In this document: piece after piece, positions 10,272 through 18,300 of the stretch
How the letters are laid out: each line of letters opens with the position of its first letter
Position numbering within the stretch: the first letter of the stretch is position 1
From: Streptomyces venezuelae
Lineage (GTDB): Bacteria; Actinomycetota; Actinomycetes; Streptomycetales; Streptomycetaceae
Assembly (NCBI RefSeq): GCF_008642295.1
Contig: NZ_CP029190.1
Location: forward strand, 4,881,501 to 4,945,500
Reading direction: 5' to 3'
DNA length: 64,000 nt
Program-made: the position numbers and the translations under genes
Notes under the pieces: generated by a model
What the model was told of the DNA's origin: nothing
What the model saw: the letters and a program-made list of their open reading frames with translations, nothing else
Databases searched by the model: none

Positions 10272-10490
10272 ATGACTGGCCATGATCAGCACCAGCGTCA
10301 GCACCAGCATCAGCATCTGACGGTGGCCCCGCAGGCCGGGCGTGAGCAGCGAGTCTGCCCGGCCTGCGGGCGCCCCGTCGAGACGGTGATCAGGCGGCGC
10401 AAGGTTCTCGGGGCGTTTGTGCCGGAGTGGGGTCCGGGTCCCTGCCGGAACCCGGACTGCACTGCGCGCGAGCCTGACGACGTGCCGTAG
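10272..10490 (+). CDS. Small His/Gln-rich zinc-ribbon protein
   Basis: A 72-residue protein with a polar HQHQHQ-type N-terminus followed by CPACGRP and, about 30 residues later, CRNPDC, which together could bind one zinc ion. The ATG lies shortly after an A/T-richer stretch likely to be its promoter. It matches no family I can name. The stop is 12 bases before the end of the convergent snapalysin gene. Confidence 0.55.
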   Translation: MTGHDQHQRQHQHQHLTVAPQAGREQRVCPACGRPVETVIRRRKVLGAFVPEWGPGPCRNPDCTAREPDDVP

Positions 10491-10502
10491 CGGCGGCCCG
10501 CG

Positions 10503-11171
10503 CTAGCGCTGGGCGACCAGGCCGTTGCGCCACAGGTAGTCGACGCGCGAGCGCTCCGCCGCGTTCGGCGTCGCGTTCTGGCAGGACGTGCCCGGCCCGC
10601 CGCCCGACATCAGCTCGCTGCACGGACCCGAGTAGTGGTCGGGCAGGCCGAGCACGTGCCCGGTCTCGTGGGAGGTCACCCGGGTGGAGTTGTACTGCTG
10701 GTTCTGCCGGTAGTCGAGGAAGATGTACCCCCGCCCGTGCCCGTCGGTGCTGGCGTACGAACCGCGCGAGTCATTGCCCTCGTAGTACGCGAAGTTCCCG
10801 CCGGAGGACACCTCCTGGAGCTTCACATTGGACACCGAGCTGTTCCAGATCTGGGTGGAGCGGGCTATCTGGGTGCGGAAGCTGGGCGCGTTGCGGGTGT
10901 TGTAGGTGACGGTGACCGCCAGTACGCCCGGGTTGGCCTTGCGCTGCTCGGCCACGGAGCGCTGTATGGCCTCGAAGAAGGCGCGGTTGGCGTCCGCGTT
11001 CTCCTGCGACCGTTCGTAGGCGGCGTAGCTCGCGGCATTGCCGGCCGGCATCGGTGCCGGGGCCGCGCCGGCGGCGGGGGCGGTGACGCCGAGGGCGGTC
11101 GCGAGACCGAGTCCGATCACGGTGGCCAGAACGGCCTTGCGGGAGCTGCTGGTGCGTCGGGAGTGGCGCAT
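10503..11171 (-). CDS. snpA: Snapalysin, small secreted neutral zinc protease (M7)
   Basis: A 222-residue secreted protease. The signal peptide covers about residues 1-36 ([16 protein letters not shown], hydrophobic core, then [10 protein letters not shown]), followed by a short propeptide. The mature domain starts near AVTVTYNT. The extended zinc motif [15 protein letters not shown] (residues 168-182) is the snapalysin signature, in which an Asp serves as third ligand; [11 protein letters not shown] is the Met-turn. It is divergently transcribed from a LysR regulator, the classic snpA/snpR (mprA/mprR) arrangement in Streptomyces, where the regulator activates the protease gene. Confidence 0.95.
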   Translation of the reverse strand: MRHSRRTSSSRKAVLATVIGLGLATALGVTAPAAGAAPAPMPAGNAASYAAYERSQENADANRAFFEAIQRSVAEQRKANPGVLAVTVTYNTRNAPSFRTQIARSTQIWNSSVSNVKLQEVSSGGNFAYYEGNDSRGSYASTDGHGRGYIFLDYRQNQQYNSTRVTSHETGHVLGLPDHYSGPCSELMSGGGPGTSCQNATPNAAERSRVDYLWRNGLVAQR

Positions 11172-11267
11172 GGTGGGGGGCTCCTCCTCAATCCGGTGCG
11201 GGGGGTGGGTGGTTCCGGTACCGGAGTCTGGGGGAGCCGGGGCGGCCGGCGGATGATGTCAGCGGCC

Positions 11268-11284
11268 GATAACACCGGGCTATC
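11268..11284. promoter_or_regulatory. Candidate LysR operator between snpA and its regulator
   Basis: GATA at 11268-11271 and TATC at 11281-11284 form an inverted repeat with a 9-base centre, inside the divergent spacer. LysR-type activators usually bind T-N11-A elements with this kind of symmetry, and the snapalysin regulator is known to bind the shared spacer. The exact site is inference. Confidence 0.4.
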
Positions 11285-11380
11285 AGGGTGTGGCGGACTG
11301 GCCAACTCCCGTGAAAATGGCGGGAATAGGTGGGGTGTCAGTGGCTGGTGCGGTCTGCGGGCCGCGCCTACTCTCGGGTC

Positions 11381-12316
11381 ATGGAGCTCGAGGTGAGGCA
11401 TCTGCGCGCGCTGTGCGCCATTGCCGATGCCGGCAGCCTGCACAAGGCCGCCCGGCAGCTCGGCGTCAGCCAGCCCTCGCTGACCACGCAGTTGCAGCGG
11501 ATCGAACGGGCCCTGGACGGGGAGCTGTTCCTGCGGGAGCGCACCGGCTGCCGGCCGACGCCGTTCGGGCGGACCGTGCTCGGCCGGGCCCGGCCGCTGC
11601 TGGCGGAGATGGCCGCACTGGTCGCGGAGGCGCGGGCGCAGGCGCACGGCCAGCGGCTGCGGATCGGCTCCACCGCCAGCCGGGCCCTGCCGGGCTGGCT
11701 GCGCAGGCTGCACCGGAGGTTCCCCGACACCGAGACCACGCTGGTGGTGGACGTGTCGGCGAACGCGCTGCTGCGGATGGTGGCGGCCGGACAGCTGGAC
11801 GTGGCCTTTGTCCACGAGGTGGAGGGCAGCCCGCTGCGGGTGCCGGCCGGGCTCCAGGTGCGGGTGCTGATGGAGCGCGAGCCGCAGTTCCTGTCGATGT
11901 CCCGGAACCATCCGGCCGCCCGGCAGCCGGTGGTGGACCTGCGGGACTTCGCGCGGGACCGGTGGACGGTGGACCCTTCGGTGGACGGCGAATGGGACGG
12001 CCTGCGGCGGGTGTTCGCCGGTGCCGGCCTCGATCCGCCGGTGCTGCACACCGACTACCACACCGCTGCGTCGCTGATCGTCTCGGGCGAGGCGGTGGCG
12101 CCGTGCCAGCCGACGTCCGGGCCGCGGGACGACATGGCCATACGGCCGCTGCAGGGTGATCCGCTGGCGGTGCGGCTGCTGCTGGCGACGCGGCCGGGGG
12201 CGCATGCGGAGGTGTACGCGGACCTGCGGGCGGCCTACCGTGAGCTGGCGCTCCGGACGGCCCCCTACCGAGCCTGGCTCCACCGCACGGGCAACCCCCT
12301 CCTGACCGCGGCATAA
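11381..12316 (+). CDS. snpR: LysR-family activator of the snapalysin gene
   Basis: A 311-residue LysR-type regulator. The N-terminal winged helix-turn-helix is at residues 1-60 (ELEVRHLRALCAIADAGS, then AARQLGVSQPSLTTQLQRIE). The effector domain starts at about residue 85 (QRLRIGSTASRALPGWLRRLHRRFPD), a variant of the usual LysR co-inducer domain. The ATG at 11381 fits the family start. It is transcribed away from snapalysin, which it probably activates; the symbol rests on that arrangement. Confidence 0.85.
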   Translation: MELEVRHLRALCAIADAGSLHKAARQLGVSQPSLTTQLQRIERALDGELFLRERTGCRPTPFGRTVLGRARPLLAEMAALVAEARAQAHGQRLRIGSTASRALPGWLRRLHRRFPDTETTLVVDVSANALLRMVAAGQLDVAFVHEVEGSPLRVPAGLQVRVLMEREPQFLSMSRNHPAARQPVVDLRDFARDRWTVDPSVDGEWDGLRRVFAGAGLDPPVLHTDYHTAASLIVSGEAVAPCQPTSGPRDDMAIRPLQGDPLAVRLLLATRPGAHAEVYADLRAAYRELALRTAPYRAWLHRTGNPLLTAA

Positions 12317-13290
12317 CCCCCACCCGCGCCGCGCGGCCTGCGCTCCGGCGGCCCCGGGCTCCGCCCGGCCCCCGCTCCGGGCTGCGCCCGGCACCCCGTA
12401 CCGGGGTGCACCCCGCACCCGTTGGGGGCTCCGCCCCGGGCTACGCCGGATGCGCGGGCTCCGCCCGTCACCCCGGGCTGGGCCCGCACACGCGCCGGGC
12501 TCCGCCCGACCCCTTGGGGGCTCCGCCCGCCGCCCCGGGCTGCGCCCGAACCCGGCCCAGGGCTGCGCCCGGCACCCCGTACCGGGGTTGCATCCCGGAC
12601 CCCTTGGGGGCTCCGCCCCCGGCCGGTGTGTGCCGGGCCCGGCCTGATGCGCGGGCTCCGCCCGGCGCCCTGGTGCGCGCGGCACCTGAACCCCGCGCGG
12701 GACTGCGCCCGGGCGCGGGTGGGCCTTGCCCGCCGACGGGCTCTGCCCGATGCCGTCCCGGCTCCAGGGGCCCGTGGGGCGTGCGGGGCTCCGCCCCGAA
12801 CCCCTGGCATGCGGGTCTCGCCCGGCCTGGCCCGCCCCCTGGGGGCTTCGCCCCAAGCCCGATTCCAGGGGAGTGATCCCAGCGGGGTCCGGGCCCCGCC
12901 CCTGCCGGCCGGGCCGGGGCCTGGGCATCGCCCGGGGTGCGCACGGTGCCCGGCTCCGGGTCCGGGGCTTCGCCCCGCCGCCCGCGCCCGCGCCGGGCCG
13001 GACCCGCCCGTGCCCTCAGGGCGGCCGGGCGGACCCACCCCAACCCCGGCTCCAGGGGGAGCGCCCCCTGCCGGGCCCGGGCGCCGCCCGGACCCGGGTT
13101 CCGGGGCGCCGGGCCCCGCCCCTGCCGGCCGGCCGGGGTCCGGGCCCGCCCGGGCCGGGGACTGCGCCCGGCCCCCGGGTCCGGGGCGCCGCCCCGCCGA
13201 CTGCCGCGGCCCGGGCGCGCCGCCCCCGCCCGCGTCCTCGGGCCGGCCGGGTGGCGCCCGCCCGGGGTGGTCGCAAGAGCCGCGGCCAGC
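12317..13290. repeat. Long intergenic array of short GC-rich hairpin motifs
   Basis: About 1 kb without a credible gene. It is packed with variants of GGGCTCCGCCC, GGGCTGCGCCC and GGGGCTTCGCCCC, each of which is itself a short hairpin (GGGC/GCCC arms). I count at least a dozen copies, separated by C- and G-rich filler such as CCCCGTACCGGGGT. Open frames through it are Pro/Arg/Gly/Ala low complexity and are not genes. It may be a graveyard of terminators or a small palindromic repeat family expanded between the LysR gene end and the PadR-linked promoter. Confidence 0.75.
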
Positions 13291-13298
13291 GGAGTGGC

Positions 13299-13326
13299 TT
13301 GACTTGGGTGGGGCGCGATATATCGT
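13299..13326 (+). promoter_or_regulatory. Promoter and palindrome before DUF4097-padR
   Basis: TTGACT at 13299-13304 and TATCGT at 13321-13326 (16-base spacing) look like a promoter. The perfect palindrome CGATATATCG at 13316-13325 overlaps the -10 box. A second CGCGATAT-containing symmetric element lies about 25 bases downstream (ACGCGATATGCGTCGCG). PadR regulators usually repress their own operon through such sites, so this is a candidate operator for the PadR protein encoded two genes on. Confidence 0.6.
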
Positions 13327-13378
13327 GTTAGGCGGAAGACGCGATATGCGTCGCGTTCCGACGAGGAGGATCCGCACC

Positions 13379-14287
13379 ATGGCCGAGCAGACCTGGTCCA
13401 TCGCCGAGCCGCAGAAGCTCGCCTTCGAATCCCCGGTGAAGCGCCTGCGCGTCCGCATCCTGGACGGCACCGTCAACGTCGTCGGCACCGACGAAGGTCC
13501 CGCCCGGCTGGAGGTCTCCGAGGTGGACGGCCCCCCGCTGCACATCGTGCAGACCGGCGACACCCTCACCGTGTCCTACGAGGACCTGCCCTGGAACGGC
13601 TCCCAGGGCCTGCGGGAATGGTTCGACTCCAAGCCCTGGGACAACTGGCGCTCCGCCTCCGGCCGCAAGGCCTGGGAGCGCAGCGCCGTGGTCACCCTCA
13701 CCCTGCCCGCCGACGCCCACGTCCAGATCGCCGCGGTCGGCGCCGCCTCCGTGGTCTCCGGCATCCGCGGTGGCACCGAGCTGCACGGGGTCTCCGGCGA
13801 CGCCACCCTCGTACGCCTGGCCGGCAGCGTCCTCACCCGTACCGTCACCGGCAGTGTCGAGGCCCAGTCCGTGGACGGGGACTTCCGGTTCCGCTCCGTC
13901 TCCGGCGGTCTCACCGTCGTCGACGGCTCGGCCGGCACCGTACGGGCCGAATCCCTCAACGGGGACATGCTCCTCGACCTCGCGCCCGCCCCGGCCGCCG
14001 GACGCCCGTTCGACATCAGCCTCAACTCCGTCTCCGGACGGGTCGCGATCCAGCTCCCGCACCAGGCCGACGCCAGGGTCGAGGCCGGCACCACCAGCGG
14101 CAGGATCTCGAACGCCTTCGAGGACCTCCAGGTCTCCAGCCGGGTCGGCTCCAAGAAGATCACCGGGACGCTCGGCGAGGGCACCGGTACGCTCCGCGCC
14201 ACCACCGTCTCCGGAGCCATCGCCCTGCTGCGCCGCCCCGACGCCGGGACGGCGGCCCCGCTCTCGTTCGACAAGAAGGTGCTCTGA
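13379..14287 (+). CDS. DUF4097 family beta-solenoid-like protein
   Basis: A 302-residue protein with the DUF4097 (putative adhesin) repeat pattern. After an N-terminal strand region (KLAFESPVKRLRVRILDGTVNVVG) the second half repeats short strands with Gly/Ser turns: SGDATLVRLAGSV, TVTGSVEAQSVDGDFRFRSVSGG, VRAESLNGDMLL, SVSGRVAIQL, TTSGRISNAF, KITGTLGEGTG, TVSGAIALL. There is no signal peptide or membrane segment, so it is probably cytoplasmic. ACGAGGAGGAT gives a good ribosome binding site. Only one base separates it from the PadR gene, so the two are co-expressed and presumably act in the same response, often linked to envelope stress in this family. Confidence 0.85.
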   Translation: MAEQTWSIAEPQKLAFESPVKRLRVRILDGTVNVVGTDEGPARLEVSEVDGPPLHIVQTGDTLTVSYEDLPWNGSQGLREWFDSKPWDNWRSASGRKAWERSAVVTLTLPADAHVQIAAVGAASVVSGIRGGTELHGVSGDATLVRLAGSVLTRTVTGSVEAQSVDGDFRFRSVSGGLTVVDGSAGTVRAESLNGDMLLDLAPAPAAGRPFDISLNSVSGRVAIQLPHQADARVEAGTTSGRISNAFEDLQVSSRVGSKKITGTLGEGTGTLRATTVSGAIALLRRPDAGTAAPLSFDKKVL

Positions 14288-14288
14288 C

Positions 14289-15233
14289 ATGCCGCCCGTC
14301 TTCGCCCACGGCCGCCTCCGCCTCTACCTGCTGAAGCTGCTGGACGAGGCGCCGCGCCACGGGTACGAGGTGATCCGCCTGCTGGAGGAGCGCTTCCAGG
14401 GCCTGTACGCGCCCTCGGCCGGCACCGTCTACCCGCGGCTGGCCAAGCTGGAGGCCGAGGGTCTGGTCACGCACGCCACCGAAGGCGGGCGCAAGGTGTA
14501 CTCGATCACCGACGCCGGCCGGGCCGAACTGGCCGGCCGCACCGGCGAACTCGCCGACCTGGAACTGGAGATCCGCGAATCGGTCTCCGAACTGGCCGCC
14601 GAGATACGCGACGACGTCCGCGGCGCGGCGGGCGACCTGCGGCGCGAGATGCTGGCCGCGGCCTCCGCTTCCGCCACCGCCGCTCCCGGCCCGGACCCTT
14701 CGGACGACGCCTGGGCCGCGGCGAAGGAGGAACTGCGGCGGGCCCGCCAGGAGTGGAAGGAACAGGCCCGCCGGGCCAAGGACGAGAGCCGCCGGGCCCG
14801 CGAGGAGGCCCAGCAGGCCCGCCGGCAGGCCAAGGAGGCGCAGGACAGGGCCCGTGAGGAGGTCCAGCGGATCGCCGGCCAGCTCCAGGAGCAGTTCGCC
14901 CGGTCCGCCGTACGGGAGGGCCTGTCCGACATCACGGACAAGCTCGGGGCCTGGCTCGGCGCTACCGGTCCGGCCGAGCCCCAGAGCGAAGACCGGACCG
15001 AGCCCGCCGCCGAAGAGCGTCGGAGCGGTGATTCCGGTTGGGCCGCCGATCTGGCCCCCACCGGGGATCCGGCCCGGGATCTGGACCGGCTGCTGGACCG
15101 GTTCCGCGATGAAGTCCGCGACGCCGCCCGCGACCACGGGGTGACCGCCGCCCAGGCCGAGGAGGCGCGCCGGCGGCTCTCGGCCGCCGCGGCCGACCTC
15201 ACCTCCGCCTTGCGCCGCACCACCCGCGGCTGA
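14289..15233 (+). CDS. PadR-family regulator with long coiled coil and helical C-terminal hairpin
   Basis: A 314-residue protein. Residues 1-90 are a PadR winged helix (LYLLKLLDEAPRHGYEVIRLLEER, SAGTVYPRLAKLEAEGLV). Residues about 150-210 are a highly charged continuous coiled coil (KEELRRARQEWKEQARRA onward), unusually long for PadR proteins. After a low-complexity linker the C-terminus has a helical hairpin, LDRLLDRFRDEVRDAARDHG, then an Ala/Leu helix. This last element closely resembles the tail of the convergent NRPS. It probably represses its own operon, whose promoter carries palindromes. Confidence 0.88.
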   Translation: MPPVFAHGRLRLYLLKLLDEAPRHGYEVIRLLEERFQGLYAPSAGTVYPRLAKLEAEGLVTHATEGGRKVYSITDAGRAELAGRTGELADLELEIRESVSELAAEIRDDVRGAAGDLRREMLAAASASATAAPGPDPSDDAWAAAKEELRRARQEWKEQARRAKDESRRAREEAQQARRQAKEAQDRAREEVQRIAGQLQEQFARSAVREGLSDITDKLGAWLGATGPAEPQSEDRTEPAAEERRSGDSGWAADLAPTGDPARDLDRLLDRFRDEVRDAARDHGVTAAQAEEARRRLSAAAADLTSALRRTTRG

Positions 15234-15244
15234 CCCGGCACACG

Positions 15245-15283
15245 CGCAGCCCCCCGGCCCGTCGTCACGGCCGGGGGGCTGCG
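15245..15283. terminator. Bidirectional terminator between padR and the NRPS gene
   Basis: A perfect 15-bp stem (15245-15259 with 15269-15283; CGCAGCCCCCCGGCC and its complement) closes a 9-base loop between two convergent genes. It marks the left border of the biosynthetic cluster. Confidence 0.8.
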
Positions 15284-15300
15284 TCGGATCAACGCCCGGA

Positions 15301-18300
15301 TCAGAGGGTCTTGCGGTTCTCCGTCACCCGGGTGCGGAGCGTGGCCAGGGTCGCGGTCAGCGTCTCCTGGACCGCGTCCAGCTGCTCCTCGGTGAGCTGG
15401 TGGTGCTTGGTGTTGTCACGGACCTCCTCGGCGAAGCGGTCCAGCATCCGCTTCAGCCGGCGCTGCGCGTCCTTGGGGTCCTTCGGCTTGTTGCCGCCCC
15501 ACTGCATGCTGCTCTGGATGCGGTTGTCGATGTCCTCCTGGATCCGGGCGTTGAACTCCGGGCCCGAGTACTGCTCGCGGTAGGACTCCTCCAGGGTCTC
15601 CTTGAGCTGCTGTGCCTGGTCCTGGGCCTGGGCGCGCATCTGAATCACCGATTCCTTCGTTTCGTTCCTGATGGATTTCACGGTCTGCTTGATGGATTTG
15701 CCGAGTGCGGGCCGGCTCTTGGCCGTCGCGGGCTTCAGGTGCCCGGACAGCTCCGCGATGGTCGGGTGCTGGAACAGCAGCCGGATGGACACTTCCAGTC
15801 CGACGGTCCGCCGCAGCCGGCCGATGATCCTGGTCGCCTTCAGGGAGTTGCAGCCGAGGGCGAAGATGTTGTCGTCGATGCCGACCCGCTCGACGCCCAG
15901 CACCTCGGCGAACACCCCGCACACCGCCTCTTCCTGCGGGGTGCGGCCCGGCCGGTGGCCGGAGTCCGCCGCGGTGTCCGCGCCGGGCTCGGGCAGTGCG
16001 TCCCGGTCCACCGTCCCGTCCGCCGTCAGCGGCAGCTCCTCGAGCGTCACCACGGTGGCCGGCACCATGGGGTCCGGCAGCTGCTGCGCCGCGAACTCGC
16101 GCAGCTGCTCGGCGCCGAGAGCCGCGGCTGCCTCCGTACCGCCCGCCCGCAGCGGTACGACGTACCCGACGAGCCGGTCGTCGCCGTCCGGGCCGTCCGC
16201 GGGCCGGGCGACCACCGCCGCCTGCGACACCGCCGGGTGCGCGGCCAGCACGGCCTCGACCTCGTCGGTACGGAACCGCCGTCCGCGGATCTTCACCTGC
16301 GCACCGCCGCGCCCGATCAGCTCGAGCCGGCCGTCGCGGCCCCAGCGGGCCAGGTCGCCGGTGCGGAACATCCGGGCCCCGGCCGGACCGAACGGGTCCG
16401 GCAGGAACCGGTCGGCGGTCAGGGCCCCCCGGCCGTGGTAGCCGCGGGCCACCCCGCCGCCGACGTACAGGGCTCCGGTCACCCCCGCCGGCACCGGCGC
16501 GAACGACTCGTTCAGCACATGGAACCGCAGGCCGTCGAGCGGCTGGCCGAGCGGCAGGGTTCCGGTGCCCGGGGCGTCCTCGTCCCCGGCCGGCACCGTG
16601 AAGGCGGTGGCCCGTACCGTTCCGGCGGGGCTGTAGCTGCCCACCACCCGGACCCCCGGTATCGCCGTGCGGACCCGCCGGGCGAACGAGGCGAGCACCG
16701 GCTCGCCGGTGAGGACGACCGTCCCGGCCCGGAAGGCGCCGGCACCGGCGGTGCCGTTCAGCAGCCCGGCGAAGAACGGCGCGGTCGTGCTGATCACATC
16801 GCCCGACCAGCCGCCCTGCTCCGCCAGCGCCCCGGGATCCCGGACCACCTCGACGCAGGCGCCCCCGCTCAGTGCGGCGAGGATCTCGAAGGCCACCGCA
16901 TCGCCGTGCGGCGAGGCCGCCAGCAGCCGGGTTCCGGGCACCAGACCCGCCCCGGTGGCGAACCCGGTCACCCCCTCGAACAGCGCGCGGTGGCTGATCG
17001 CGGCACCCGCCGGCGCACCGTCCTGCTGCGGCGCCCGCCGCAGCCAGGCCAGCTGCTGCGGAGCGGAGGGCGCCGCCGCAACCGGGTCCCCGTCGCCCGG
17101 GACGGCGTACGGAGCGTCCACGTCCGCCTGGGTGAGCACCAGTCCGGCGCCCGCCTGGGCCGGCAGCGGATCGCGCTCCGGGCCGGACCGGCCGGAGCCG
17201 GTCAGCACGAACGCGGCACCCGACTTCAGCGTCGCCAGCAGTGCCACCGCGAGCTGAGCCGAGCGCGGCAGGGCGAGCCCGACCACCGCCTCCGGGCCGG
17301 CACCCAGCCGGACCAGGTGCCGGGCCAGGGCGTCCGCCCGGCGGTTCAGCTCCCGGTAGGTCAGCGACAGTCCGTCGGAGACCACGGCGACCGCGTCCGG
17401 GGCCGAGGCCGCCTGCCGCTCGATCAGAGCGGGCAGGGTGTCCCCGGGGGCCGGCGCGGCGGTGACCGCCTCGTGGTAGCCCCTGATGATCCGGTCGCGC
17501 TCGGCCTCCAGCAGCACGTCCACCGCGTCGACCCGCAGGTCCGAGTCGGCCAGCAGCTGCCGGAGCACCCCGTGGAGCCGCTCGGCGATGTCGTCGACCG
17601 CGTCCTCGGTGAACAGGTTGCGGTGGTACTGGAGGTTCAGCCGGACGTGCGGCTCGGTCTCGACGATCAGGGCGAGCGGGTAGTTCGCGGCGCCCTCCGC
17701 ACGGATGCCGGTCACCTCCACCCCGGCCGCCGCGGTCGCCTCCGCGATGCCCACCCGGTCCACCGGGTAGGACTGGAACGCCACCAGGGTGTCGAACAGC
17801 GTGTCCAGGCCGGTGGCCTGGTGGATCTCGACCAGGCTGTGGTGGTGGTGGTCCAGCAGGACGGACTGCCGGTCCTGGAGGCCGGTCAGCACCTCGGCGA
17901 GGGTGTCGCCGGGGGCGTACCGGACCCGCACCGGAAGGGTGTTGATGAACAGTCCGACCATGGACTCCACCCCCGGCAGCGCCGCCGGCCGGCCGGAGAC
18001 CGTGGCACCGAACACCACGTCCCGGCGGCCGGTGAGCCCGCCGAGCAGCACCGCCCAGGCGCCCTGCACCAGGGTGTTCACCGTGACCCCCAGTTCGGAG
18101 GCCTTCCGGAACAGGCTGCGGGACTCGTCCTCGGACAGTCCGAGCCCGGCCGAACCGGCGCCGGAGGCCTGCGCCCGGGGCGCGGTGGTCGGCACCAGCA
18201 GGGTCGGCTCCTCGACCCCGGCGAGCTCCTCCGCCCAGGCCTTGGCGGTCTCCGCACGGTCCTGCCGGTCCAGCCAGGCCAGGAACTCGCGGAAGTCGCG

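Noticed and set aside
12265..13569. Several long frames through the GC-rich intergenic region
   Set aside because: Their products are Pro/Gly/Arg/Ala repeats caused by the hairpin motif array; no start/RBS or family similarity supports a gene.
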